DNA of 61,853 nucleotides from assembly GCA_003249795.1 (NCBI GenBank), contig QKHZ01000245.1, positions 1-61,853 of the forward strand. The letters are read 5' to 3'. The position numbers were made by a program, and so were the translations under genes. Below, one piece after another: positions 1 to 9,563 of the stretch; within the stretch, counting starts at the first letter, position 1; each line of letters begins with the position of its first letter. The notes under the pieces are model-generated. The model was given only the letters and a program-made list of their open reading frames with translations. It was not told the DNA's origin and ran no database searches. Origin of the DNA: a bacterium (lineage in GTDB: Bacteria > Planctomycetota > SZUA-567).

Positions 1-1
1 G

Positions 2-3000
2 CGCATGCTGTCGTCTCCAGGCTTGGATCGCGTCCGATCCTATTACGGCACCCCAAAGACGGTGGGGCAATATGTCGCGCATATTAAATCGCTGAACTAT
101 GATACCGTTCGAGACAACCCATTCAGAAAAAGCTCGCAAGTGGGGCGAACCGAATTCCTGAATGAGTCAGATCGTCAGGGGCTCTATAATTTGTTTCCGA
201 TGCCACCCTATGAGGACGAGGAACTCGAACAATATTCAAAAGATGTCCTTCGTTTTCTGGAGCACTACGGCAATCATCCGTCCATCCTGATGTGGTACAC
301 CGATTTCAATACCTGCGGAAGCTGGACACAGGATCCAGCAATGCTCAACAACACCGACTATTATCCTGAAGCCAAACGTCATCCGCGGCAGCGTGCGCAA
401 ACAGCCGAGACTGTAATGCGTGCGATTGACCCAAGCAGGGAACTGTTTCAGCATGCGGGAGGAAATTCCGGAAAGATTTTCGGATCGATGAATTATCAGT
501 CATTCGGCGTTCCACTTCAAGAGCAGGAAGACTGGCCGAAACAGTGGTCGGAAAAGCATACGCAGCCGTTAATGTCGGTAGAATCATCCTTTCCATATAA
601 GATGCAGTATGTCTATTTTGATGACTTCAAACAAGGATCTTTGGTCGCAGAACATGCTGCCCGCTACTTTGGCGATTCCGTATTCTCAAACGAAAAAACG
701 CCAATTCCCAATTTTGATTTCTGGTATCAATCTCCATACAAAATTTATCCAGAGAATATGTTGGATCTTTCCACTATGCTTTATCGGCATGTGGTGAAAT
801 CCTGGCGTGCCTATGACATGTCAGCTCTGGGAGATTTCCCCGGCACGCGTGATCTGAGCGATACCGCCATCCACTACAATCACCACAATGTCGTGTATGA
901 AGTAAATGATGATGTTAAAACGGCCGGACTGAAACCAGACAATCCGGTAGGGACAAGTGAAACGCAACGCCATCTACTCACGGACTACTCAAAACCAACG
1001 GCCCTGCATGAGATTGTACGCGAATCATTCGACCCATTGTTGATCTTCCTTGGAGGAATGCCGAAAGACTTTACAAATAAAGATCACGCGTTCTTTGCTG
1101 GCGAAACGTTCCAGAAGAGTATTGTTGTTGTCAACGATCATAGCACCCCTCAGAAAATAGGCTTCAAGTGGGAACTTACGCTTAATGAAAAGCAGATCAC
1201 CGCTGCACACGGCGAACTATCGGTAACCGTTGCGCCTAGCGGTATTGAGAAGTTACCGATCAATCTTGTTGCCCCAAACATCTATAAGCGAACAGAGGCG
1301 ACATTGCATCTCATGGCGCTAAAGAATGATGTCCTGATCAAGGAAGATTCTCTCAACCTTGAATTCTTCCCGAAGCGAACAGCAGTTGACTTCGGGAATG
1401 TGAATGCCGGACTTTACGATCCGGAAGGAAAAACAGGAGCACTTCTCAAAAAAGCAGGTTTTCCGTTCTGCATAGTTTCAACACTTGATCAGGTTAAGAA
1501 ATGCAGCCTGCTAATCATCGGTCAAAATGCCCTTGGTGACGCCAATCCAGAATTACTCAGGCAGGTGGAACAAGAGAACCTTATTGAGAAGGGATTAAAG
1601 ATCTTGATCTTCGAGCAGAAGTCATGCAACCTGTGCAATTTCGTATTTGAGTCACCGAGCGCAAGAAATGCATTTATCCGTCGACCGAACAGCCGGTATC
1701 TGACTGGTTTGGAAAGCGAGGATTTCAGCAACTGGCGTGGTTCATCTGATACAGTTCCCGCTTATGTTCTCTCGGATGAGCATTCACGTCATTATCCACA
1801 TTCAAAATGGAAATGCGGGAATGGCGGCATAGTCAGCGGCAACGTGATCCGCAAACCGAGTTACGGCAACTTTACCACGATTGTAGATTGCGGATTCAAC
1901 CTGATGTTTGCATCCCTGCTAGAGCTTCGCAAAGGACACGGCTTGGTGCTGTTCTGTCAGCTTGATGTCACATCGCGCTATTTTTCAGATCCTGTCGCGA
2001 CAAAATTGACCGACAAGATTCTTACAGAGATGAGTACCCCATTTGTCCCCGTCGGAAGCCAGCGAGTCGCGTATATTGGCAATACAGAAGGCGAAAAGAT
2101 TTTACAGAGAATGGGGGTGGAGTATGCCAGAATATCACTATTCGATATCTGGAAAATATCATCTTGTCAGGTGCTGATTCTTGGACAGGACGCGGTCCCT
2201 GAAAAAGATCACGAAAAATTCAGAAAGTTTGTCGCCAATGAAAAAAGAAGCACTGCAATTGTTGCGATGCCCGGAGCGCAGTTGGACCTTTTGCCAGGGA
2301 ATCTGAAAACAGAAAAGATGAAAATATATAAAGTCTCCGCACCAAAAGATGATCCGATATTCTCCGGTATTCCAAATGCGGATCTCTATTTCAGAAGGGA
2401 GCACGAGGTACCAATTCTCACTTCCGCACCAAACTGGATTGTGGCAACAAAACCCGCACTCTTTGCCAAACTTGACCTTGTCACAGGAGCCGTAGTTGTC
2501 CTGAATATCAGTCCGGATGATATCGATGGCTTATGGAATTCGGAAAAAGTCAGCCGTGTTTGGTCCACCATTTTCAGCAACATGAACATTGGACTGGGCA
2601 AAGACTTGAAGTTGTTTACCTGTGCAAAGTCCCGTCACAATACGGTTCGTTATTGTTTCGGAAGAGCGATTCCAGAAAATTGCGGCATTAAATTTGATCC
2701 GCATAATAATGGCACGGTTGAGGATGATAAAGATTTCGTTCCGGTCAAGCTTGGCGCATCTTGGGAAAGCCAGGGATTTCAACAGGAGAATCCCGTATAC
2801 AAATATCCGGACAATGCTCCCGCAAAACTGAAGCAACCGTATGAAGGTTACGCATGGGTCCGCTGTAAGGTCAATATCCCTGAATCATGGAAAGGGCATT
2901 GCATCCGTCTCGTCGGAGGACCAGTTGACGACTGTGACTGGACCTACTTCAATGGCCAAAAAATTGGAGAGACCACATTCGAGACAAATCCTGAACCTTA

Positions 3001-3211
3001 TTACACAAAACGAAATTACCTAATTCCTCCGCATTTGGTAAATTTCGGTGCAGAGAACACATTGGTCATCCATATTTTCGATCGGTGGGGTAGCGGCGGT
3101 GTAACCGGAAAGCTGGAAGTAATCGCCGAGGATTCCGAAGCAAAAGACGCGTGGTCTCCTTATATTGACGACCTCAATTTTTATGACGTCGATGCATTTC
3201 ACAATTGGTAA
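2..3211 (+). CDS. GH2-like glycoside hydrolase, C-terminal part (5' end outside window)
   Basis: The frame is open from base 2, so the N-terminal sugar-binding domains lie upstream and the ATG at 5 is probably internal. Residues 20-200 (counted from that ATG) resemble the TIM barrel of GH2 beta-galactosidases: a segment of the type 'HIKSLNYDTVRDNPF', the strand 'NHPSILMWYTDFN' and the strand 'QPLMSVESSFPY'. The second carries a Glu (192) where the family nucleophile lies. The first has Asn102 where GH2 enzymes have the acid/base Glu of the W-x-x-x-N-E motif, so classical retaining chemistry is doubtful. The rest is long and poorly recognisable, and it ends in a beta-sandwich (about 950-1050) like a GH2 sugar-binding domain. 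It heads a plus-strand carbohydrate cluster. Fold-level assignment is fairly secure; activity and substrate are unknown. Confidence 0.75.
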   Translation, partial: RMLSSPGLDRVRSYYGTPKTVGQYVAHIKSLNYDTVRDNPFRKSSQVGRTEFLNESDRQGLYNLFPMPPYEDEELEQYSKDVLRFLEHYGNHPSILMWYTDFNTCGSWTQDPAMLNNTDYYPEAKRHPRQRAQTAETVMRAIDPSRELFQHAGGNSGKIFGSMNYQSFGVPLQEQEDWPKQWSEKHTQPLMSVESSFPYKMQYVYFDDFKQGSLVAEHAARYFGDSVFSNEKTPIPNFDFWYQSPYKIYPENMLDLSTMLYRHVVKSWRAYDMSALGDFPGTRDLSDTAIHYNHHNVVYEVNDDVKTAGLKPDNPVGTSETQRHLLTDYSKPTALHEIVRESFDPLLIFLGGMPKDFTNKDHAFFAGETFQKSIVVVNDHSTPQKIGFKWELTLNEKQITAAHGELSVTVAPSGIEKLPINLVAPNIYKRTEATLHLMALKNDVLIKEDSLNLEFFPKRTAVDFGNVNAGLYDPEGKTGALLKKAGFPFCIVSTLDQVKKCSLLIIGQNALGDANPELLRQVEQENLIEKGLKILIFEQKSCNLCNFVFESPSARNAFIRRPNSRYLTGLESEDFSNWRGSSDTVPAYVLSDEHSRHYPHSKWKCGNGGIVSGNVIRKPSYGNFTTIVDCGFNLMFASLLELRKGHGLVLFCQLDVTSRYFSDPVATKLTDKILTEMSTPFVPVGSQRVAYIGNTEGEKILQRMGVEYARISLFDIWKISSCQVLILGQDAVPEKDHEKFRKFVANEKRSTAIVAMPGAQLDLLPGNLKTEKMKIYKVSAPKDDPIFSGIPNADLYFRREHEVPILTSAPNWIVATKPALFAKLDLVTGAVVVLNISPDDIDGLWNSEKVSRVWSTIFSNMNIGLGKDLKLFTCAKSRHNTVRYCFGRAIPENCGIKFDPHNNGTVEDDKDFVPVKLGASWESQGFQQENPVYKYPDNAPAKLKQPYEGYAWVRCKVNIPESWKGHCIRLVGGPVDDCDWTYFNGQKIGETTFETNPEPYYTKRNYLIPPHLVNFGAENTLVIHIFDRWGSGGVTGKLEVIAEDSEAKDAWSPYIDDLNFYDVDAFHNW

Positions 3212-3361
3212 TCCAAAACGGTGCTACCGCACTCACAACAGCAAGTGATGGTTGTCGCAGTGGCTGGTCAAGCAATACAATGATAAAATCATAGTGAAAC
3301 AAACTCAGAAAGAATCAAAAAGTTTACCACCGCGCTGCGGTACGCAAAACAAGGAGAGAAT

Positions 3362-4639
3362 ATGCTTGGTATTTTTTCAATGGCTGAACCGGTGACCTTC
3401 CCCAAAGGTTTTCTCTGGGGATCATCGACTGCCGGCCATCAGATCGAAGGCGATAACGTTCACAGTCAAAATTATGCGCGCGAATTAGAAGAGAAGTTTG
3501 CAGAACCCTCAGGTAAGGCATGTGATTTCTGGAACCGTTGGCCAGAGGATTTCAAACTGCTCAGTGAGTTGGGGCATCAGGCTTTCCGGATGTCGGTCGA
3601 GTGGTCGCGGATCGAACCGGAAGAGGGGCATCATGACGAAGAGGCATTGCAGCACTATATCGAAATGTTCGAGGAATTGAAGAAGCGAGGAATTAAAGTT
3701 TTTCTAACCCTTCATCATTTTACACATCCACAATGGTTCGAGCTGAAGGGCGGCTTTGAACGGCGTAAAAATGTGGATCTCTTTGTCCGCCACCTTGAAT
3801 ATCTGGTTCCAAAGATTAGCGCATACGTTGACTTCTGGAATGTCATCAACGAGTTCAACAACGGCGACACCTTGAAAGGATACGAAAAGAAAGCAAACTT
3901 TCTAGTCGCCCACGCCAGGGGCACAGCGGTAATCCGTGCGTATTCCAGTGCGCCAGTCAGCACGGCACACGCCTTAGTTGAATGGCAACCAGAAAACCCG
4001 AGAGACGAGTTCGACATCACGCGAACCCGCATCCGTGACTGGATCGGGAACGAATTTTTCTTTCATGCTATTAGAACCGGTGAAATCCTTTTTCCATACC
4101 GTGACGCTGAAATTATCCCTGAATTAAAAGGCTCGTGCGATTTCTGGTCGCTCAATTATTATACCCGTCACTTCGTCACCGCCCGTAAGGAGAGTGGCAC
4201 CGGAAAACGGCATGACTGCAATCGTCTGCGCCCGATTGATCGAGATTTTTATCTGGAAGAGTTTTATCCGGAAGGTCTGATTGACCGGTTAGGCGGTCTG
4301 CAGGATCTTCCGGTGCATATCACAGAAAACGGATTCTGCTGTGATGACGACCGTTTGCGGATCCTATATCTTGCCCGTCATCTTCAGGCTCTTGCTGAAG
4401 CGATCCGCAGAGGCAGCCGAATTGACGGATATCTGTACTGGTCATTTCTAGATAATTATGAATGGGCATCATTTGTTCCTCGGTTTGGCATGGTGAGTGT
4501 TGACTTCAATACCTTTGCACGCACACCCAAGCCCACAGCGCAATTCTTCCGCGAAGTTATCCGCAACAATGGATTTGACCGCGACCTTGTATTAAAATAC
4601 CTGCCGGAATTCAAGGACTGGACGATCTATCAGGCATGA
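3362..4639 (+). CDS. GH1 family glycosidase (beta-glucosidase-like)
   Basis: The 425-residue protein hydrolyses beta-linked glycosides by the GH1 retaining mechanism. The N-terminal family signature 'FPKGFLWGSSTAGHQIEG' starts at residue 13. The acid/base Glu is E164 in 'NVINEFNN' (the family usually has T-F/L-NEP), and the nucleophile is E322 in 'HITENGF'. The C-terminal 'YWSFLDNYEW' aglycone/substrate motif is also present. The chain is slightly shorter than the usual 440-470 residues. An AAGGAG ribosome binding site sits just upstream of the ATG at 3362; a second Met six residues in is possible. There is no signal peptide, so it is probably cytoplasmic and acts on imported oligosaccharides. 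The SGNH hydrolase follows after 16 bp, which suggests co-transcription. Confidence 0.92.
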   Translation: MLGIFSMAEPVTFPKGFLWGSSTAGHQIEGDNVHSQNYARELEEKFAEPSGKACDFWNRWPEDFKLLSELGHQAFRMSVEWSRIEPEEGHHDEEALQHYIEMFEELKKRGIKVFLTLHHFTHPQWFELKGGFERRKNVDLFVRHLEYLVPKISAYVDFWNVINEFNNGDTLKGYEKKANFLVAHARGTAVIRAYSSAPVSTAHALVEWQPENPRDEFDITRTRIRDWIGNEFFFHAIRTGEILFPYRDAEIIPELKGSCDFWSLNYYTRHFVTARKESGTGKRHDCNRLRPIDRDFYLEEFYPEGLIDRLGGLQDLPVHITENGFCCDDDRLRILYLARHLQALAEAIRRGSRIDGYLYWSFLDNYEWASFVPRFGMVSVDFNTFARTPKPTAQFFREVIRNNGFDRDLVLKYLPEFKDWTIYQA

Positions 4640-4655
4640 TCAGGAGCGCATAATC

Positions 4656-5687
4656 ATGAATGCATTTGAGGCATTGGATCACGTGGAATACCATAATGCC
4701 GCATCTATCGAAAACTCGATTGGAATCTCCGGAAAACAACTCTCACGCCTGCCGAGAGGAGTCCGCACGACGCTGCATGGCTGTGCACGCCTTGGAGGAG
4801 GAACGTCACTTTCGGAAGTCCGATTTGTAACCGATTCGACTCTCGTGGAAGTCAATCTTTTCTGCAATAGAACTGCTGTGAATTGTCGTGTATTTTCGGG
4901 AAATTTTGAATACCAGAACATAACGCTTGAAGCAGGGAAAATCAACTCAATATTACTTACCCCCATTGAGAAGTTGAACCAGATCAAACCGGAATGGCAG
5001 CATAGCAAAGGCTTTGCTCCACAGGTCTGGCGCATCGTTTTCTGCGGTGGTCCGATTGCCGTTTGTGGGATTGAGCTCCATGGCGGTTCGCTTCGCCCGC
5101 CAACAAAAGAAGAGAAACCTGCACAGACACTACTTGCATATGGCTCTTCCATCACTCAGTCTGACCTTGATGGATACACTTCTGTCGCGGCAAGACGTCT
5201 GGGAATGGATCTGATTAATCTCGGTTTCGGCGGCGCATGCCGGGTTGAGGCAGAGATGGTCGACTTTATATGCAACTGCCTGGATTGGGATATTGCCTAT
5301 ATTGAAACAGGTATCAATATGCTAAATACTTTTTCTCCGCAAGAATATAAAAAACGTGTACGCTATCTTTTTTCGAGCCTAATCAAAAATCATCCGAATA
5401 AGCTTCTGGTCGCAACAACCATTTACCCATTCAACGAACGCGAAGGAATTGTTATCCCTGAAAAAGCGGAAGGCTCCTGGAGCAAAGATGATATCGCTTA
5501 TACACAGGTTCTTCTCGAGCTACACAGAGAGATGAATCATCCGAATTTTCATCTTCTGAATGGGGAGGAAATCATGGACGAGCTCACCTGTCTCAGCCAC
5601 GACATCATTCATCCCTGTACTTACGGGAATGCAGTCATGGGATTGAATCTGGCAAATAAATTACAGAATATTATTTCTGCGCCCTAA
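4656..5687 (+). CDS. SGNH/GDSL-family hydrolase (putative carbohydrate esterase)
   Basis: The 343-residue protein has an N-terminal beta-sandwich-like half (about 30-145) and a C-terminal SGNH hydrolase domain. Block I is 'LLAYGSSITQ' with the likely catalytic Ser165, where GSS replaces GDS as in many bacterial sugar esterases. Block II is 'LINLGFGGACR', block III carries Gly and Asn in 'ETGINML', and block V is 'DIIHP' with the catalytic Asp and His. The two-domain layout resembles CE2-type acetyl esterases, so removal of acetyl groups from glycans is a fair inference. An AGGAG site precedes the ATG. No signal peptide is visible. It sits between GH1 and the FAD oxidoreductase in the glycan cluster. 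Confidence 0.85.
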   Translation: MNAFEALDHVEYHNAASIENSIGISGKQLSRLPRGVRTTLHGCARLGGGTSLSEVRFVTDSTLVEVNLFCNRTAVNCRVFSGNFEYQNITLEAGKINSILLTPIEKLNQIKPEWQHSKGFAPQVWRIVFCGGPIAVCGIELHGGSLRPPTKEEKPAQTLLAYGSSITQSDLDGYTSVAARRLGMDLINLGFGGACRVEAEMVDFICNCLDWDIAYIETGINMLNTFSPQEYKKRVRYLFSSLIKNHPNKLLVATTIYPFNEREGIVIPEKAEGSWSKDDIAYTQVLLELHREMNHPNFHLLNGEEIMDELTCLSHDIIHPCTYGNAVMGLNLANKLQNIISAP

Positions 5688-5790
5688 GAGGCATTCCCGT
5701 AAACTCGTTAAAGCAACAGCGATTATTTTGAATCCGCATTCGAATTTAGAATCGCATCAATAATCAAATCCTTTTGGGGAGACTGGATCA

Positions 5791-7680
5791 ATGGCTTATC
5801 TGTGGATCGAAGCAGAATCTTTTGACAATCTTGGCGGATGGATCGTTGATTCCCAATCCATGTTTCAAATGGGATCTGCCTATGTTATGGCGCATGGCAT
5901 GGGCATACCAGTCGAAGACGCCTGCACAAACATCCTGATTGCTGAGGATGGGATCTACACCGCGTGGGTCAGAACGCGCGATTGGACTGCCGTCTGGAAA
6001 CGGGGAACACCTGCGGGGCGTTTCCAGGTGGGGATTGACGAAACGCTATTTCCAACAGAGTTAGGGACGAATGGAGAGAATTGGGCTTGGCAAAAAGCGG
6101 GACAGCTCAATCTTACGATGGGCAAACACCGTCTGGCATTGCACGACCTTACGGGTTTCAACGGTAGATGCGATGCAATTTATCTAACGACAGATCTTGA
6201 TGAAGTGCCTCCCCATGAAGACGCCCCGCTTGCTGCAATGCGAAAAAAATGTTCGGGAAATATCTGTAAAGAAATTGAAGACGAATTTGATCTGGTTGTT
6301 TGCGGTGGTGGAATCGCTGGCATTTCCGCTGCCGTTGCCGCTTTACGATCAGGGCTCAGAGTTGCACTGCTGCAGGACCGTCCTGTTCTCGGCGGATGCA
6401 ACAGTTCTGAGATTCGGGTGATTATGGGCGGCTTTGCCCACGTACCGCCGTATCCGAATTTGGGAAATGTTGTTTCTGAAATCGGACCGATATCGGGTGA
6501 CTTTATCGGATCGGGCGAATTGTATGAGGATTACAGAAAGGAAAGCATTTTCAAACTGTTTCCAAAAGAACAGATTGCGCTTTGTCTGAATGAACGGGTG
6601 GTCGCAGTTGATCGCTGTTCTGAGGATACCAACCGGATTAGATCTGTGATCACCCGCCATACCCGTAACGGAGAAGAAAAACGGTTTTTAGGAAAATACT
6701 TTGTCGACAGTACAGGTGATGCCGTTCTGGCCAGAATGATGGGGACAGCCACGATGTATGGCCGGGAAGGCAAAGCTGATTTCAGTGAGTCTTTGGCGGC
6801 AAAATCCTCCGATCATCAGGTGATGGGAATGTCGGTACAATGGTATTCTGCACTGCAGGATTGCATATCACCCTTTCCGGATATTGACTGGGGAATTGAA
6901 TTTACTGACGATAATGCCTGTTTTATCAAACGGGGAGATTGGGCGTGGGAAACAGGCCAATACCGCAATCAGGCAGATGAAGCCGAGTACATCCGCGATT
7001 ATGCGTTAATGGTCACCTATGCAAATTGGTCATTCTTGAAAAACAGATCCCAACGGAGAAGTGAATGGGAATGCGAAAAACTAGGGTGGGTTTCGCCGAT
7101 CGGTGGAAAACGGGAAAGTTATCGCGTTGTAGGAGACTATGTTCTGACACAGAATGATATTGACAATCATATTATTCATGAGGACGCAACCGGATCAATG
7201 AGCTGGGATATCGACCTTCATTTTCCGGAACCACAGAATGAAGAGCGTTTTGACGAGCCATTTCGTTCCTGCGCCTACCACCATGGGATAAAAGAACCCT
7301 ATCCTGTCCCGTACCGCTGCCTTTATGCAAAAGAGGTGAACAATCTGTTCTTGGCAGGTCGTCATATCAGTATGTCACATGTTGCATTTTCATGCGTAAG
7401 AGTGATGAGAACACTTGGGCTACTTGGAGAGGTTGTTGGAATGGCGGCGGCAGTTTGTACAGAACACAACTGCGATCCGAGAGATGTGTATCGTGCGCAT
7501 TTTAACGAGCTAAAAAAGATGATGACCCAAGGAGTCTTACCGTCCTCATATCATGCGTACAAGTGCAGTGATGTATGCAAATACCATTTCAAAGATGAGG
7601 GTTTCTTTGAAGTGTACCCGAATACTTCAACTCCGATCCCGACACATATCAAAACTGAAATCGCTAAAATTAACCGTTGA
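5791..7680 (+). CDS. FAD-dependent oxidoreductase with N-terminal beta domain
   Basis: This 629-residue protein belongs to the FAD_oxidored (PF12831-type) group common in glycan clusters of PVC bacteria. Residues 1-140 form a beta-rich domain that looks carbohydrate-binding or golvesin-like. A flavin Rossmann fold starts near residue 166 with GGGIAG (172-177) and a following 'GGCNSSE' segment typical of the family. The C-terminal part has 'NLFLAGRHISMSHVAF', the second FAD contact. A GGGGAGA ribosome binding site precedes the ATG. The substrate is not known; oxidation or dehydration of a sugar derivative released by the neighbouring glycosidases is possible but inferred. There is no obvious signal peptide. 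Confidence 0.85.
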   Translation: MAYLWIEAESFDNLGGWIVDSQSMFQMGSAYVMAHGMGIPVEDACTNILIAEDGIYTAWVRTRDWTAVWKRGTPAGRFQVGIDETLFPTELGTNGENWAWQKAGQLNLTMGKHRLALHDLTGFNGRCDAIYLTTDLDEVPPHEDAPLAAMRKKCSGNICKEIEDEFDLVVCGGGIAGISAAVAALRSGLRVALLQDRPVLGGCNSSEIRVIMGGFAHVPPYPNLGNVVSEIGPISGDFIGSGELYEDYRKESIFKLFPKEQIALCLNERVVAVDRCSEDTNRIRSVITRHTRNGEEKRFLGKYFVDSTGDAVLARMMGTATMYGREGKADFSESLAAKSSDHQVMGMSVQWYSALQDCISPFPDIDWGIEFTDDNACFIKRGDWAWETGQYRNQADEAEYIRDYALMVTYANWSFLKNRSQRRSEWECEKLGWVSPIGGKRESYRVVGDYVLTQNDIDNHIIHEDATGSMSWDIDLHFPEPQNEERFDEPFRSCAYHHGIKEPYPVPYRCLYAKEVNNLFLAGRHISMSHVAFSCVRVMRTLGLLGEVVGMAAAVCTEHNCDPRDVYRAHFNELKKMMTQGVLPSSYHAYKCSDVCKYHFKDEGFFEVYPNTSTPIPTHIKTEIAKINR

Positions 7681-7861
7681 TTATCTGGATAACCAAAATC
7701 TTCGTCCGGTGTTTTCTTATAACATCCTCGCCATCCAAGAAAGTGGGCGCGTTGTGAGATCAATGGCGAAAGTCAAGATGCAAGCGCAGAGTAAATCAAC
7801 TTGGCTCTCTATACGACAACGGTTGCGCCAACAGTGACAGACATGTGCGACAACATACTGG

Positions 7862-8700
7862 TCAAAAGCTTGGGACAATCTGATCGCGCCAAACAGACTC
7901 GATATCAAGTAACGCGTCTAGATCACCTCCAACAGATACTGTGAATTGTCCCGGCTCAACAACAAATTCATTTTTCTGGTTATAAAGACCGAGTTCTTCT
8001 TTGTCAAGATTGAACGGAACAACCTGTTCTTCTTCAGGCTTAAGATGAATCCGCTTAAAGCCGCGGAGCTCCAAATAGGGACGACCAATTGATGCGATTT
8101 CATCCGAAAGATAGAGCTGAACGACCTCATTACCCGCTATTTTTCTAGTACTGTTCACTTTAGCAGAAACAACCTGCTCTTCATCTGATTTCATCTCTTC
8201 TTTGGATAACGTCAGTTTTGAATACGCAAATGATGTATAACTGAGGCCGTAGCCGAAGGAATTACTGGGCGTGCTTTCCATATTAATATAGTTACCACGC
8301 GGCATGTAGGTATTGTAATATACCGGCAATTGAGCTTCATCGAGCGGAAGCGATATCGGTAGCCGCCCGCCTGGATTGTATTCGCGAAACACGGCTTTGG
8401 CAATTGCATGGCCACCCATCATTCTCGGATACCACGCCAGCATTACCGCAGCCGAATGCTCTACAACCTCATCGACGATTAGTAGCCTGCCCATGATCAA
8501 TACGGTGACTATCGGTTTCGGGAAGCAGCGGCTTCACGCCCCACGCTTTTCGGATCAGCTCATCATTCCAGGTCTCCCCCATGCCAAAACCTGCAGGAAA
8601 ATTTGCATAATTGGCCGATTTTCTCGTCAGCGTTCATGCGCGTTAATAAATCGCGGATACGTTCGTCAGTTGAAAGAGACTTATCCGGATAAGGAAACAT
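7862..8700 (-). pseudogene. GH3 beta-glucosidase remnant with large internal deletions and frameshift
   Basis: Read on the minus strand from the ATG at 8700, the first 30 codons give a normal GH3 N-terminus ('YPDKSLSTDERIRDLL', then an 'MNADEKIGQL' segment), then run into a stop. In another frame at about 8530-8600 a second GH3 piece appears ('FPAGFGMGETWNDELIRKA', the region after the first catalytic strand). From about 8520 to 7862 an open frame encodes the GH3 C-terminal sandwich and fibronectin-III-like domain ('EYNPGGRLPIS', 'GYGLSYTSFAYS', then 'GNEVVQLYLSD'). Some 280 codons remain of an expected 700-900, so two large stretches, including the nucleophile region, are gone. It lies opposite in strand to its intact neighbours. 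The C-terminal 212-codon frame alone might still be translated but could not be catalytic. Confidence 0.85.
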
Positions 8701-8712
8701 GGGAATAACCCT

Positions 8713-8874
8713 TTATTTAGATGAAACTCCTAACACAATTCCAGACACAGTTTCGCAGGTAACAAGTTCGGGGGCAAGAACAACTTCAACATTGATATGT
8801 TGCAGCTGTTTTTTGGTTCTCCTGACAATATCCAGAACACAATCCATCTTCCAGATTTCTTTTGAAATAGCCAT
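8713..8874 (-). pseudogene. probable C-terminal remnant of a LacI-family regulator
   Basis: On the minus strand a short frame ends at 8713 with a segment of the form 'NVEVVLAPELVTCETVSG'. This matches the usual C-terminus of LacI/GalR repressors (R-I-x-N-P then V-x-L-P-x-E-L-V-x-R-x-S). The frame can be followed back about 20 codons beyond the Met at 8874 and then meets a stop, and no DNA-binding N-terminus is seen. The identification rests on a short pattern and is tentative. Its place just upstream of the GH3 remnant suits a lost regulator of this sugar cluster. Confidence 0.4.
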
Positions 8875-9123
8875 ATACCCATTTTTCAATATTCCATTCT
8901 CAATTATGAAAACAACTATATTTCAATTTACTATCCAGATCCGTGAAGTGCAATACACGTACTTCTCAATGTCATACACAACTTGATCATCATGGAGTGG
9001 ACATGGCGCTGGAATATTTCTCAGATTTTGACATTGTAATGGCAGGTTCGGTTAAAAGCCATTGCAGGCGTATTTCCCTAAAAACATTTGTTATGGAGTA
9101 CAGTATAACCATTCCGGAAGGCT
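8875..9123. other. gene-poor stretch inside the decayed region
   Basis: I see no gene, RNA or clear repeat here. The minus strand just beyond 8874 continues the LacI-like frame for about 20 codons before a stop. The stretch is AT-rich compared with the housekeeping block and fits sequence decay. Confidence 0.4.
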
Positions 9124-9513
9124 TCAGCTTAGGCCGGAAACATTTGTACAATTGTCCGCTCTTGCGTCGATGACGATGACCGAACCATCGACAATGTTCG
9201 TGAATTTTCCAGAGCCTTTCGGAGTGTTATGGATGAATACCCCTCCTTTTTTCTGCGGAGAAGCATCCCATACGCAAGTATAAGCATACGTCGTGTTGAA
9301 GTAATCGACTTCCGTTACGGGAACAAACCCCGGGCAGAGAAATAACCCGGATATGTTTTTGCGCCATTCATTGGGAATTGCATTATAATGATACGTATTA
9401 TACAGCGCATTAGGGCCGTCGTTTGCGAGAGCCCTGTGACGATAATATTGTCCATATTGATTGGCTGTTCTGTCGACAGTATTCATTTCGTCAACTTGTA
9501 TTTGCATAACCAA
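9124..9513 (-). CDS. ORF of unknown status, possibly a degraded pseudopilin-like gene
   Basis: A 129-codon minus-strand frame that opens with a TTG at 9513; the first ATG is two codons in. It has no good ribosome binding site. It is rich in Asn, Tyr and Thr, with a 'LFLCPGF' segment followed by Tyr/Asn-rich sequence. That is weakly reminiscent of the C-terminal part of the type II-like pseudopilins (DUF1559 class) abundant in Lentisphaerota, but the N-terminal prepilin helix is missing. It lies within a gene-poor scar with the GH3 and LacI remnants, so a decayed fragment is the most likely reading. A real small gene cannot be excluded. Confidence 0.25.
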   Translation of the reverse strand: MVMQIQVDEMNTVDRTANQYGQYYRHRALANDGPNALYNTYHYNAIPNEWRKNISGLFLCPGFVPVTEVDYFNTTYAYTCVWDASPQKKGGVFIHNTPKGSGKFTNIVDGSVIVIDARADNCTNVSGLS

Positions 9514-9563
9514 AAACAGACTGTAGAATAAGTGAATTGTGAAACAGTGTATTTTCTGCTTAT

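Noticed and set aside
4679-5155. 158-codon minus-strand frame opposite the SGNH hydrolase gene
   Set aside because: The plus-strand protein has all SGNH blocks; the antisense frame has no recognisable sequence.
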